A stretch of 64,000 bases of DNA from Gammaproteobacteria bacterium (lineage in GTDB: Bacteria; Pseudomonadota; Gammaproteobacteria; Pseudomonadales; Pseudomonadaceae). Where the stretch lies: NCBI GenBank assembly GCA_903970465.1, contig CAJCIO010000015.1, forward strand, positions 1 to 64,000, given 5' to 3'. A program made the translations under genes and the position numbers. Positions 9,236-18,394 of the stretch are shown here, in pieces. The stretch's first letter is position 1, and each line of letters begins with the position of its first letter. The notes below the pieces were generated by a model. The model made no database searches and was not told the DNA's origin. It saw nothing but the letters and a program-made list of their open reading frames with translations.

Positions 9236-10515
9236 GCCCGAATGGCAAGGACGCGCTAATGCAGGACTTTATCGCCAGCCCGGACGAGCATTGGCGTGCC
9301 GATAACGAAGCGCAACTGCTGATCAACGGCGAGGAATTCTTCCCCAGCGTGTTCGCCGCCATCCGCGGCGCCCGTGAAGAAGTCTTGATCGAGACCTTTA
9401 TCTTTCGTGACGACAAGGTCGGCCGTGAACTGCAAGAGGTGTTGATCGATGCGGCGCAACGCGGCGTGCGCGTGGAAATGCTGGTCGACGGCTATGGCAG
9501 CGACGAGTTGCAAGCGCCGTTTATCCGCGCCATGACGGATGCCGGCGTCCATCTGCTGGCCTTCGATCCGCAACCTCGTCGTTTCGGCGTGCGCACCAAC
9601 CTGTTCCGCCGCCTGCACCGCAAACACGTGATAGTGGACGGTGAAATTGGCTTCATTGGCGGCATCAATTACTGCGCCGACCACTTGGCAGATTACGGCC
9701 CGATGGCCAAACAGGATTACGCCATGCGGGTCCGCGGGCCGATCGTCACCAACCTGCACGCCGCCACGTTGAAGTTGATGGACGAGACCAGCCGGTTGGC
9801 TCGTACCGCCAAGCCCTGGCTGTCGCGCGGCCCGGCGCCAGACGCCGATACTGCCAAAGCGCGGATGTTGCTTAGCGTGCGCGACAACACCCAGCACACC
9901 AACGATATCGAACAGCATTATCTGCATGCGGTGACGCACGCGCGTCAACGCATCATTATCGCCAACGCCTATTTCTTCCCGGGCTATCGACTCTTGCGCG
10001 AATTGCGCAATGCCGCGCGGCGTGGCGTCGCTGTGACGCTGATCCTGCAAGGCATGCCGGATATACCGCTGATGCGCTTGTGCTCGCGGCTGCTTTACAA
10101 CTACCTGCTGCGCGACGGCGTGGTCATTCGTGAATACATCGAGCGTCCCCTGCACGGCAAGGTCGCGTTGGTGGACGAGCGCTGGTCGACAGTAGGGTCG
10201 AGCAATCTCGATCCCCTGAGCCTTTCGCTGAACCTGGAAGGTAATCTGATCATCGATGATCGCGCCTTCAACGCCCGGCTGCATGAGCACTTGCACGAAC
10301 TCTCAGAGACGAAATGCAAGTCTATCCCTCTGGAACGCGTACTGCGCGGTTATTGGTGGCGCGCGCCGATCATCTTTGTGTGCTTCCACTTCTTGCGTCA
10401 TTTTCCGGCGATTGTCGGCCTGCTGCCCGCCCATTCCCCGAAACTCAAGCCGATGTTGCCAACGCCCGGCGAGACACCCGTCACGCCTGCGTTTGACCAG
10501 GAGAAAGCCTCATGA
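9232..10515 (+). CDS. clsB: Cardiolipin synthase ClsB
   Basis: Phospholipase D-superfamily cardiolipin synthase of 427 residues acting at the inner membrane to condense phosphatidyl groups. Two HKD motifs are present: HRKHVIVDGEIGFIGG and HGKVALVDERWSTVGSSNLD. There is no N-terminal transmembrane pair, matching ClsB rather than ClsA. The gene is the middle member of a three-gene operon with ATGA overlaps at both ends (ybhP and ybhN), the same trio as in E. coli. Confidence 0.9.
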   Translation: MSPNGKDALMQDFIASPDEHWRADNEAQLLINGEEFFPSVFAAIRGAREEVLIETFIFRDDKVGRELQEVLIDAAQRGVRVEMLVDGYGSDELQAPFIRAMTDAGVHLLAFDPQPRRFGVRTNLFRRLHRKHVIVDGEIGFIGGINYCADHLADYGPMAKQDYAMRVRGPIVTNLHAATLKLMDETSRLARTAKPWLSRGPAPDADTAKARMLLSVRDNTQHTNDIEQHYLHAVTHARQRIIIANAYFFPGYRLLRELRNAARRGVAVTLILQGMPDIPLMRLCSRLLYNYLLRDGVVIREYIERPLHGKVALVDERWSTVGSSNLDPLSLSLNLEGNLIIDDRAFNARLHEHLHELSETKCKSIPLERVLRGYWWRAPIIFVCFHFLRHFPAIVGLLPAHSPKLKPMLPTPGETPVTPAFDQEKAS

Positions 10516-11483
10516 AAGCGAGCGCCGCTGAACACGACGCTGCGCCCACCACGAGCCGCCAGCGCAATCTGTGGCGCTGGCTGAAACGCGGTATGGCCGT
10601 ATTCTGTTTCGTCATGGTGCCGGTGCTGTTGTTCATGTTGGTGCGCAACATGGATTGGCAGGAGGTCAGCCACGCCTTGCGCTCTTACAAGCTGAGCACC
10701 TTGCTGCTGGGTGCGGGCATCACGTTGGCAAGCTATCTGGTCTTCGCCAGTTATGATCTGTTATCCAAACGCTACACCGGCCACGAGGTGCCCGCTACCA
10801 AGGTGCTGCCGCTGGCGTTCGTCTGCTATGCATTCAACCTCAACCTGAGCAGTTGGGTAGGCGGCATCGCCCTGCGCTATCGGCTGTACGGCAAGCTGGG
10901 CCTCAAGGCGGCGACCATCACTCAGATTCTCAGCCTTGGACTGATCACCAACTGGCTAGGGTATCTGCTGATTGGCGGAGCAGTCTTCGCATCGGGCTTC
11001 CCCGACCTGCCCGAGGGCATGAAGATAGGCTCCACTGGCCTCCGCCTGATCGGCGTGGCCATGGTGCTGGCTGGGGTGGGGTATCTGCTGGCGTGCGCCT
11101 TTGCGCGCAAACGGACCTGGCAAGTACGTGGCAATGAAATTACCTTGCCGTCGCTGCGCTTTGCCCTCCTGCAAGCCTCGACCGGAGCGCTGAACTGGGC
11201 GTTGATGGGCTCGCTGATCTATCTCCTGCTGCCGGCCAAGGCGAGCTACTTCGAGGTGCTGGCGATTCTATTGATCAGCAGCATTGCCGGGGTTATCACC
11301 CATATCCCCGCAGGGCTGGGGGTGCTGGAAACGATCTTCATCACCCTGCTGCAGGGCGAGTATTCCAAGGGGGCGCTGCTGGCCGCGCTGATCGGTTATC
11401 GGGCGCTGTATTTCCTGCTGCCGTTGGCGATTTCCTGCGTGATCTACCTGGTGCTGGAGCAGCGTACGCGCAAATCTGGGTGA
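10512..11483 (+). CDS. ybhN: Lysylphosphatidylglycerol synthase-like transmembrane protein, YbhN family
   Basis: A 323-residue integral membrane protein of the UPF0104/LPG synthase transmembrane family with about eight hydrophobic helices. Family hallmarks are FNLNLSSWVGGIALRYRLY and the late ITHIPAGLGVLETIF stretch. It lacks the cytoplasmic aminoacyl-transferase domain of MprF, so lipid aminoacylation is not expected; a lipid transport role is possible. Its start overlaps the clsB stop by four bases. Confidence 0.84.
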   Translation: MKASAAEHDAAPTTSRQRNLWRWLKRGMAVFCFVMVPVLLFMLVRNMDWQEVSHALRSYKLSTLLLGAGITLASYLVFASYDLLSKRYTGHEVPATKVLPLAFVCYAFNLNLSSWVGGIALRYRLYGKLGLKAATITQILSLGLITNWLGYLLIGGAVFASGFPDLPEGMKIGSTGLRLIGVAMVLAGVGYLLACAFARKRTWQVRGNEITLPSLRFALLQASTGALNWALMGSLIYLLLPAKASYFEVLAILLISSIAGVITHIPAGLGVLETIFITLLQGEYSKGALLAALIGYRALYFLLPLAISCVIYLVLEQRTRKSG

Positions 11484-11490
11484 AGTTTAT

Positions 11491-11558
11491 GGCCCTTTCG
11501 CGGGCAAGCCTTGCTCCCACAGGGTGGGCAGAACCATTGTCGTACAGCTCTGCCCGCC
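11491..11558. repeat. Single REP-like element plus hairpin between convergent genes
   Basis: 11491-11521 carries one REP-type arm (GGCCCTTTCGCGGGCAAGCC followed by TTGCTCCCACA). A separate hairpin follows with arms GGTGGGCAGA at 11523-11532 and TCTGCCCGCC at 11549-11558. The element lies between the convergent ybhN and baeR genes, where it may also act as a bidirectional terminator, although no T-tract follows. Confidence 0.6.
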
Positions 11559-11580
11559 AAGGTGATCGATCACCCTCACA

Positions 11581-12252
11581 TCACAGCTCGAACCGATACC
11601 CCACACCATAGATCGACTGAATCGGCGTGCAACTGGGATCGATCTGTTCCAGTTTGCGACGCACGTTCTTGACGTGACTGTCGACCGTGCGGTCGGTTAC
11701 CACGCGGTGGTCCGGGTACAGTCGATCCAGCAACTGGTCACGGGAAAACACTCTGCCAGGCGCGCTGGCCAGGCAATTGAGCAAGCGAAATTCAACCGGG
11801 GTGAGGTCGATCTCGACCCCGCGATAGCTGGCCTTCCAGCTGCCTTCGTCCAGCACCAGGGCAGTGTTGGCGCTGGCCACACGCGGCTCGCGGCGACGCA
11901 GAATCGCCCGCACCCGCGCCACCACTTCTCGCGGGCTGAAGGGCTTGCAGATGTAATCATCGGCGCCGCTGTCGAGCCCCAGCAAACGATCGATCTCTTC
12001 AACCCGCGCGGTAATCATCATGATCGGTACGTCGCTGAATTCACGCAGTTCTCGGCACAGCGACAGACCGTCGCGGCCCGGCAGCATCAGATCGAGCAGG
12101 ATCAAGTCCGGCTCGCGGCCCTGCACCGAGGGGATCACCTGCAGACCGTTGCCCAGGCACTCGACAGTGTGGCCGGCCGCCAGCAGGTAGTCGCGTAACA
12201 GCGCTGCCAGCTTGGGTTCATCTTCGACCACCAGAATGTGCGCGGCGTCCAT
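11581..12252 (-). CDS. baeR: OmpR-family response regulator, BaeR-like
   Basis: A 223-residue two-component regulator: receiver with ILVVEDEP, phospho-acceptor Asp in LILLDLMLP, and the K of CKPF. It ends in an OmpR-type winged helix ([13 protein letters not shown] ... [10 protein letters not shown]). The ATG at 12252 overlaps the stop of the kinase gene (TAATG), so the pair is coupled. A longer in-frame extension to 12288 lies inside the kinase and is not favoured. It may control the divergent alcohol dehydrogenase or envelope-stress genes elsewhere; no target is shown. Confidence 0.85.
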   Translation of the reverse strand: MDAAHILVVEDEPKLAALLRDYLLAAGHTVECLGNGLQVIPSVQGREPDLILLDLMLPGRDGLSLCRELREFSDVPIMMITARVEEIDRLLGLDSGADDYICKPFSPREVVARVRAILRRREPRVASANTALVLDEGSWKASYRGVEIDLTPVEFRLLNCLASAPGRVFSRDQLLDRLYPDHRVVTDRTVDSHVKNVRRKLEQIDPSCTPIQSIYGVGYRFEL

Positions 12253-13649
12253 TACGCGGCTCCTTTGGGCAAACGAATACTCAGCCACAACCCGCCAAGC
12301 GGCGAGCGTTGGGCAGTCAAGGTGCCGCCGTGGGCGGCCACGATGCTTTCACAGATCGCCAGGCCCAGGCCCGCCCCGCCGCTTTCGCGGTTGCGCGAGC
12401 CTTCGGTGCGGTAGAAGCGCTCAAACAGTCGAGGCAGTTGGTGGTCGTCCACGCCGGGCGAGGAATCGATGAAATCAATACGGATCAGCTCGGGGTCCTC
12501 ATGGAGGATCACCCGCAGCTCGCCGCCGGGATCGGTGTAGCGCAGGCTGTTTTCGAGCAGATTGGCGAACAGTTGCTGCAGGCGATCGGCATCGGCGGGC
12601 AGCCATTGCGCCAGGGGCGGCGCCTCGATGCTCAGGTGCAGTTGGCGCTGGCGAAAACGCTCGACCTGAGACGCCACCGCGCGCCGCACTTCGTCCTGCA
12701 CGTCGATGATTTCCTTGCGATAGCTCAGAGCACCGACATCGGTCAGCGACAACTCGTAGAGGTCATTCACCAGCTTGCCCAACCGAGCAACCTCGCCCTG
12801 CAGTGACTGCAACGCCGCGCGATCAGGCTTGCGCACGCCATCTTCAAGCGCTTCAAGTTCGCCGCGCAGCACCGATAATGGCGTTCGCAGCTCGTGGGAA
12901 ACATCGGCCATGAATTCGCGCCGCAAACGCTCGTTGCGCTCCAGCGTATGGGCCAGCAGGTTGAAATCTCGCGCCAGTTGCCCGGCTTCATCGTCGGTAA
13001 TGACGTGCACGCGCTCGGCATAGTCGCCAGCAGCCAGACGATGGGTCGCGGCTGCCACCTGACGCACCGGAGCCAGCAGGCGCCGCGCTACCCACCAGGC
13101 GATCAGCCCGGCCAGCAGCACGCAGAGGCTGCCGATCGCCAGGCTCCAGATCATCTGATTGTGGAAGAAACGCTGGCCACCCGCTTCGGTGACACTTTGG
13201 AATGGCGTCATCGCCAGCCAGCCGACAGTGCGCCCGTCGACGTCGATCGGCAGGCGAATGGCATCCTTGCTGATCTGGTAATAGCCCATCACCCGCTCGC
13301 CGGCGGCGTCCAGCAAGGTGATGCGAAACACAGCGCCGGTCAGGTCGGACACCGGCGTCTGACGGCCGAAACGATTGGCGTCGAGTTCGTTGATTGGTCG
13401 ATCAGGGCGGATCAGCTCGAACCAGGCGGGTGGTTTGTCATGCACAAAGCCCCAATCCTGATGCAGCCGCCAGGCCGCCACGAAGCGCGGCTGAACCGAC
13501 TCCATGCGCTGCACGCTGAGCTCGTTGAGGTAGCCGAGAAATCCGCGTGAAAAGCTGACTCCGTTGGCCACCCCCATGGCCAGCACCACTGAAATCATGG
13601 TGGCCAGTACGGCGATAAAGAGCTTGGTCGAGAGGCTGTTTCTGATCAT
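12252..13649 (-). CDS. baeS: Sensor histidine kinase, BaeS-like
   Basis: Membrane histidine kinase of 465 residues. It has an N-terminal helix ([19 protein letters not shown]), a periplasmic sensor of about 130 residues with [18 protein letters not shown], a second helix ([19 protein letters not shown]) and a HAMP segment. Then follow the H-box [17 protein letters not shown]-box LLENSLRY, and G-box [14 protein letters not shown]. The BaeS-type periplasmic region and gene order support the name. The ATG at 13649 gives the natural start before the first membrane helix. Upstream in-frame starts at 13694 and 13679 also lack a convincing Shine-Dalgarno. Confidence 0.82.
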   Translation of the reverse strand: MIRNSLSTKLFIAVLATMISVVLAMGVANGVSFSRGFLGYLNELSVQRMESVQPRFVAAWRLHQDWGFVHDKPPAWFELIRPDRPINELDANRFGRQTPVSDLTGAVFRITLLDAAGERVMGYYQISKDAIRLPIDVDGRTVGWLAMTPFQSVTEAGGQRFFHNQMIWSLAIGSLCVLLAGLIAWWVARRLLAPVRQVAAATHRLAAGDYAERVHVITDDEAGQLARDFNLLAHTLERNERLRREFMADVSHELRTPLSVLRGELEALEDGVRKPDRAALQSLQGEVARLGKLVNDLYELSLTDVGALSYRKEIIDVQDEVRRAVASQVERFRQRQLHLSIEAPPLAQWLPADADRLQQLFANLLENSLRYTDPGGELRVILHEDPELIRIDFIDSSPGVDDHQLPRLFERFYRTEGSRNRESGGAGLGLAICESIVAAHGGTLTAQRSPLGGLWLSIRLPKGAA

Positions 13650-13837
13650 CAAAGCGGCCGGCGGGGTACAGAGTCGAGCCATTAAGGCCGCCAAGGCCGG
13701 GTTTTACAAGGGCTGGGAGCAAACTTCAAATTTTCTGCACATTTGCGCCGCGGTGTTTTCATACACAGTAACCATTGTTGGCGTAGGCTTGTCCTTTGCC
13801 GTTTCCCCCATGAGACTTCCTTTCAAGGAGCCACTAA

Positions 13838-14902
13838 ATGACCCAGGCCTTAACCTACGCAGCGCAAAATGCCAGTGATCGCCTCAAGCCGTTCAAGATC
13901 GAGCGGCGTGCTCCGGGCGCTGACGATGTGCAGATCGACATTCTGTTTTGCGGCGTTTGTCACTCTGACCTGCATACCGCGCGCAACGAATGGCAGAACA
14001 CGTTGTACCCGTCGGTCCCCGGCCATGAAATCGTCGGCAAGGTGACGGCCGTCGGCTCGGCCGTCACTCGCTTCAAGGTCGGTGACCTCGCTGGCGTTGG
14101 CTGCATGGTCGACAGCTGCCAGCACTGTGCTTCTTGCGCCGAAGGCGAAGAGCAGTACTGCGAAAACGGCTTTACCGGCACCTACAACGGGCCAGTGTTC
14201 GGCGGTGAAAACACCTTCGGTGGCTACAGCGACAGCGTGGTGGTGAAGGAAAAGTTCGTCCTGCATATCGCCCCTACCGATAACCTCGCGGCCATCGCGC
14301 CCTTGTTGTGCGCGGGTATTACCACCTTCTCGCCGCTCAACCACTGGAAAGTCGGCCCCGGCAAGAAGGTAGGCGTCGTCGGCCTTGGCGGTCTGGGCCA
14401 CATGGCAGTCAAGATCGCCCATGCCATGGGGGCTCACGTGGTGCTGTTCACCACCTCGGAAAGCAAGCGCGAAGACGGTCTGCGCCTGGGCGCCGATGAA
14501 GTCGTCGTATCGCGTAATCCGGACGAGATGGCCACTCAGGCCAATCGCCTGGACTTCATCCTCAATACCGTGGCCGCACCCCACGATCTGGATGCCTTCC
14601 TGAGTCTGCTCAAGCGTGACGGCACCATGACCCTGGTTGGCGCCCCGGACCATCCGCACCCGTCGCCGACCGTGTTCAATCTGATCTTCAAGCGCCGCAG
14701 CCTGGCCGGGTCGTTGATCGGCGGGATTCGTGAGACCCAGGAAATGCTGGATTTCTGCGCCAAGCACGGGATCGTTTCGGATATCGAGATCATTGCCATG
14801 AAGGACATCAACGAGGCCTACGAGAGGATGATCAAGGGCGATGTGAAGTACCGCTTCGTGATCGATATGGCGACGCTGAAGGCCGAAGCCGACGCCGCGT
14901 AA
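13838..14902 (+). CDS. Zinc-dependent NAD(P) alcohol dehydrogenase, YahK/cinnamyl-alcohol type
   Basis: A 354-residue medium-chain dehydrogenase/reductase. The catalytic zinc site is seen in CGVCHSD and PGHEIVG. The structural zinc loop has the cysteines CQHCASCAEGEEQYC. The Rossmann motif GLGGLGHMAVKIA binds the nucleotide. The sequence style (FGGYSDSVVV, LNTVAAPHDLD) matches YahK-like broad aldehyde reductases. AAGGAG lies seven to eight bases upstream of the ATG. It is divergent from the BaeSR pair. Physiological substrate unknown. Confidence 0.87.
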   Translation: MTQALTYAAQNASDRLKPFKIERRAPGADDVQIDILFCGVCHSDLHTARNEWQNTLYPSVPGHEIVGKVTAVGSAVTRFKVGDLAGVGCMVDSCQHCASCAEGEEQYCENGFTGTYNGPVFGGENTFGGYSDSVVVKEKFVLHIAPTDNLAAIAPLLCAGITTFSPLNHWKVGPGKKVGVVGLGGLGHMAVKIAHAMGAHVVLFTTSESKREDGLRLGADEVVVSRNPDEMATQANRLDFILNTVAAPHDLDAFLSLLKRDGTMTLVGAPDHPHPSPTVFNLIFKRRSLAGSLIGGIRETQEMLDFCAKHGIVSDIEIIAMKDINEAYERMIKGDVKYRFVIDMATLKAEADAA

Positions 14903-14913
14903 ATCCGTGCACC

Positions 14914-14991
14914 GAGGGGGCTGGCCCCCGACTGCGCTAGATCAGCCCCGACGAAGTGGCTGATACGGCGCAATCGGGGACTCGCCCCCTC
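14914..14991. repeat. Long imperfect inverted repeat (REP-like)
   Basis: Two arms of about 34 bases face each other across a ten-base loop. The left arm begins GAGGGGGCTGGCCCCCGA and the right arm ends TCGGGGACTCGCCCCCTC. Mismatches cluster in the middle of each arm. The element sits just after the dehydrogenase stop and could stop transcription or stabilise the mRNA 3' end. Related GC-rich sequence recurs at 16595 and 56339. Confidence 0.65.
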
Positions 14992-15135
14992 AATGCATGA
15001 GCCTGCGACAATTTGCTCCGTGCCAATAATTGGAGCAATGCCATTTAGCGTTGAACGTCTACGTCACGGCGCGATCCATTGACCACAGGGGCACCCCTAC
15101 TGCACCTGTCTTCTGAAATAAGGATCGTGTCTGCC

Positions 15136-16587
15136 ATGCTTGCCTCCACCCCTTCCCCGCTCGCTGCGGGCGTCGAAACCGACGACGCTGCCGCCAAGCG
15201 CGCCAACCGTTTGATCATCCGCGTCGCTGTGATTGCCACCATGGGCGCCCTCGCCTTTGGCTATGACACCGGGGTGATTTCCGGTGCGCTGCCGTTCATG
15301 ACCCTGCCTGCCGACCAAGGCGGCCTGGGCCTCAACCCCGTGACCGAAGGTCTGGTGGCCTCGTCGTTGATCTGCGGCGCTGCCCTGGGGTCGCTGTTCG
15401 CCGGCCATCTTGCGGATCGCTTCGGTCGCCTGACCGCACTCAAGGGCTTGGCCATTCTGTTCATGATCGGCGCCTTGGGCAGCACCCTGGCGCCAGATGT
15501 GACGGTCATGGTGATCACCCGTTTCATCCTCGGCATGGCCGTGGGCGGTGCATCCGCGACGGTACCGATGTTTCTGGCGGAGATGGCCGGGCCCAAGCGG
15601 CGAGGTCGGCTGGTCAGCCAGAACGAACTGATGATCGTGCTGGGGCAGTTCCTGGCTTATTCATCCAACGCCCTGCTCGCCTATTTCGCCCATACACCCC
15701 ACGTTTGGCGCTACATGCTGGCAATCGCCATGCTGCCGGCGGCATTGCTGTATGTCGGTATGCACTTCGTGCCCAAATCGCCGCGCTGGTTGGCCTCCAA
15801 GGACCGCTACGACGAAGCGCGGGAGGTGCTGCTGGAAATCCGTGCCGACCCCGAGCAGGCCGAGCGGGAAATGAAAGAAATCATCCGACAGAACGAGATC
15901 GATCACGAGCAATCGGGTTGGTTCGCGGCGTTTGGTGAAGCCTGGACGCGCAAGCTGCTTTATATAGGCATGGCCCTGGGCTTTGTCGCCCAGTTCACGG
16001 GGGTCAACGCGTTCATGTATTTCACCCCGATCATCCTCAAGTCTACGGGCCTGGGCACCAATGCCGCCCTGACCGCCACCATCGGTAACGGCGTGGTGTC
16101 GGTACTGGCCACCGTGCTGGGGATCTGGCTCGTGGGGCGTATCGGCCGACGCCCGATGCTGATCAGTGGCTTGAGTTTCGTGGTGCTTGCTCAAGTAGCA
16201 CTGGGGCTGGTGCTCAGCCTGGTGCCGAGCGGGCCGATGCAAAGCTATCTGGCACTGGGTTGCATCTTGATGTTCCTGCTGTTCATGCAGACTTTCATCG
16301 CCCCGGTTTACTGGCTACTGATGTCGGAGCTGTTCCCGTCGCACCTGCGTGGTTCGATGACCGGTATGGCGGTGTGTTTCCAGTGGATCTGCAACGCCAC
16401 CGTGGCGTTCCTGTTCCCCCTGTCGTTGAGTCTGTTCGGCAGCGCCACCTTTCTGGTATTTGCCGGCATCAACGTGCTCTCGCTCATATTCGTGATGATC
16501 TGGGTACCGGAGACCAAGGGCAAGTCGTTGGAGCAGATCGAACGGCACCTGGAAAAACATCTGGCCGAGGACGAAGTGCCTGCCTGA
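15136..16587 (+). CDS. Sugar porter family MFS transporter
   Basis: A 483-residue, twelve-helix proton symporter of the GalP/XylE/IolT-like family. The family signatures are GYDTGVISGAL in helix 1, GHLADRFGRL, the loop VPKSPRWLASKDRYDEA, and the terminal PETKGKSLEQIERHLE. The long ORF begins at 15079, but the ATG at 15136, preceded by AAGGA at 15120-15124, gives the expected N-terminus. The sugar or polyol cannot be told from sequence alone. No catabolic gene follows. Confidence 0.87.
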   Translation: MLASTPSPLAAGVETDDAAAKRANRLIIRVAVIATMGALAFGYDTGVISGALPFMTLPADQGGLGLNPVTEGLVASSLICGAALGSLFAGHLADRFGRLTALKGLAILFMIGALGSTLAPDVTVMVITRFILGMAVGGASATVPMFLAEMAGPKRRGRLVSQNELMIVLGQFLAYSSNALLAYFAHTPHVWRYMLAIAMLPAALLYVGMHFVPKSPRWLASKDRYDEAREVLLEIRADPEQAEREMKEIIRQNEIDHEQSGWFAAFGEAWTRKLLYIGMALGFVAQFTGVNAFMYFTPIILKSTGLGTNAALTATIGNGVVSVLATVLGIWLVGRIGRRPMLISGLSFVVLAQVALGLVLSLVPSGPMQSYLALGCILMFLLFMQTFIAPVYWLLMSELFPSHLRGSMTGMAVCFQWICNATVAFLFPLSLSLFGSATFLVFAGINVLSLIFVMIWVPETKGKSLEQIERHLEKHLAEDEVPA

Positions 16588-16594
16588 TCTGACC

Positions 16595-16620
16595 GTAGCG
16601 AGGGGGCCAGCCCCCCTTGC
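16595..16620. repeat. Short REP-like hairpin between convergent genes
   Basis: GTAGCGAGGGGGCCAGCCCC and the following CCTTGC fold as GGGGG/CCCCC around a short loop. It begins with the GTAG tetranucleotide typical of REP elements and lies between the convergent transporter and MocR genes. Confidence 0.5.
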
Positions 16621-16634
16621 GATCTGTTGAAACG

Positions 16635-18044
16635 TCAAAACCGTTGCAATAGCTCGCCCAACGTCTGCATCGCAGCCTCGCTGTGTTCATCCCACGGATA
16701 GCCGTGATTGAGCCGCGCGCAGTGACCGAAGCGCCCGGTTGCGGAAAAGATCGGTCCGGGCGCGAGGCTGACGTTGCGCTCCAGCGCCTGGTGAAACAGC
16801 TGCAACGAGTCCACTTCACGCGGGAACTCGAACCACAGGAAATAGCCGCCCGCCGGGCGTGTCACCCGCGTTTGCGCCGGGAAATGCCGTGCAGCCGATG
16901 CCAGCATCGCGCTTTGCTGCATTTCCAGGTTGTCGCGCAGCTTGCGCAAGTGCCGGTCATAGCCACCGTGCTGCAAGTAATCGGCAATGGCCGCCTGGGC
17001 AGGCACCGATGGCGAGATTGTGGTCATCAACTGTTGCCGCCTGATCCGCTCGGCGAAGCGCCCGCCCGCTACCCAGCCCACTCGATAACCGGGTGCCAGG
17101 CATTTGGAAAACGAGCCGCAATGCATCACCAGGCCTTCACGGTCGAAGCCCTTGACCGGCTTGCGCGGCTGCACGCCGTAATACAACTCGGCATAAACGT
17201 CATCCTCTACCAGTGGCACCTGATGCTCGCACAGCAGGTTGTAAAGGCCCTGCCTGGTCTCGTCGCTCATGCTCGCCCCGAGAGGGTTCTGCAGACTGCT
17301 CATGAACCAGCACGCCTTGATCGGCCATTGTTGCAGGCTCTGCGCGAGCACCTGCAGATCGATGCCCTCGCGCGGATGCACGGGGATTTCCACGGCCTTG
17401 AGCTTGAGGCGCTCCAGCACCTGCAACGTCGCATAGAACGCCGGCGCCTCGATCGCCACCAGATCTCCTGGCTGGGTGACTGCCTGCAGGCAGAGGTTCA
17501 AGGCTTCCATGGCGCCGTTGGTAATGATCAACTCGTCGACCGGCGAATGCACACCGCTGACCCCATAGCGCAGGGCAATCTGGCGACGCAGGTCGGCGTT
17601 GCCAGCGGTCATGTCAGCGACGATGGCGTGAGGCGACAGCGCTTTGAGGCTCTGGGCCATGGACCGCGCCAACCGGGCCAGGGGGAACAGTTCCGGGCTG
17701 GGGAAGGCCGAGCCGAAGGGCACGGTCGCGGGGTTCTTCAGCGACCCCAGCACCGAAAACACCAACTCGCTGACGTCCACCTCGGTGGTGTGTGCCTGGC
17801 CACCACCGGCGTCGGCTTCAGGCAGCGGCTGCACGGCATGTTCACGGACAAAATAGCCGGAACGCGCGCGCGCCTGGATCAGCCCGCGATCCTCCAGCAG
17901 GTAGTAAGCCTGGAACACCGTCGACGGGCTGACTCCATAGGTGCGGCTGGCATGGCGTACCGAGGGCACCCGGGTGTTGGCGGCGAGTACCCCGGAGCGG
18001 ATCATTTCGGCGATCTGGTCAGCGAATTTTTCGTAGCGTTTCAT
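16635..18044 (-). CDS. MocR-family regulator: GntR DNA-binding domain fused to PLP aminotransferase-like domain
   Basis: A 469-residue protein. Residues 1-70 are a GntR winged helix (RYEKFADQIAEMIRSG, VPSVRHASRTYGVSPSTVFQAYYLLEDRGLI). The rest is an aminotransferase class I-like domain with the PLP-lysine motif GSFSKCLAPGYRVGW and the NGAMEALNL cofactor contact. MocR regulators bind PLP and usually control transport or metabolism of vitamins, amines or amino acids. The ORF is open to 18275, but the ATG at 18044 starts the GntR domain directly. The target is unclear: the neighbours are a sugar porter (convergent) and a SulP transporter (divergent). Confidence 0.86.
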   Translation of the reverse strand: MKRYEKFADQIAEMIRSGVLAANTRVPSVRHASRTYGVSPSTVFQAYYLLEDRGLIQARARSGYFVREHAVQPLPEADAGGGQAHTTEVDVSELVFSVLGSLKNPATVPFGSAFPSPELFPLARLARSMAQSLKALSPHAIVADMTAGNADLRRQIALRYGVSGVHSPVDELIITNGAMEALNLCLQAVTQPGDLVAIEAPAFYATLQVLERLKLKAVEIPVHPREGIDLQVLAQSLQQWPIKACWFMSSLQNPLGASMSDETRQGLYNLLCEHQVPLVEDDVYAELYYGVQPRKPVKGFDREGLVMHCGSFSKCLAPGYRVGWVAGGRFAERIRRQQLMTTISPSVPAQAAIADYLQHGGYDRHLRKLRDNLEMQQSAMLASAARHFPAQTRVTRPAGGYFLWFEFPREVDSLQLFHQALERNVSLAPGPIFSATGRFGHCARLNHGYPWDEHSEAAMQTLGELLQRF

Positions 18045-18171
18045 GGACGATCCGCAGGCAGGCAAACAGCCGCAATCATGGCGGACGGGGGGTAAAAAGA
18101 ACAGATGCAGGGTCGGATGATATTTGCGGATCAGATGGTTTTTGACCCTGCCGATGGGGGTGGAATCATGC

Positions 18172-18249
18172 GGCCTCTTCGCGGGCAAGCCTTGCTCCCA
18201 CACTGCAATGCCGAGCCCTGTGGGAGCAAGGCTTGCCCGCGAAGAGGCC
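18172..18249. repeat. Perfect 31-bp REP inverted pair
   Basis: The arms at 18172-18202 and 18219-18249 are exact reverse complements (starting GGCCTCTTCGCGGGCAAGCC), with a 16-base loop. The core GCGGGCAAGCCTTGCTCCCAC is the common Pseudomonas REP sequence. It lies in the divergent gap between the MocR and SulP genes (18045-18394), where the remaining sequence shows no gene. An AT-richer stretch near 18303-18345 is the likely sulP promoter region. Confidence 0.85.
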
Positions 18250-18394
18250 CGCACAGACACCCCCTCTGATGGCAAGATCCCGGCCCGTCAGACACATCCG
18301 CTTTCAATTCTGTTAGAATCCCCCTTCCCTCTTATTAACAACTGCCTTACGCGCCCCGGTGCCCGTGAGGTCTGTGTGCTGATCCAGGTTGCCC

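Noticed and set aside
16683-18095. 470-residue open frame on the plus strand
   Set aside because: Antisense to the MocR regulator, which has complete GntR and aminotransferase motifs.
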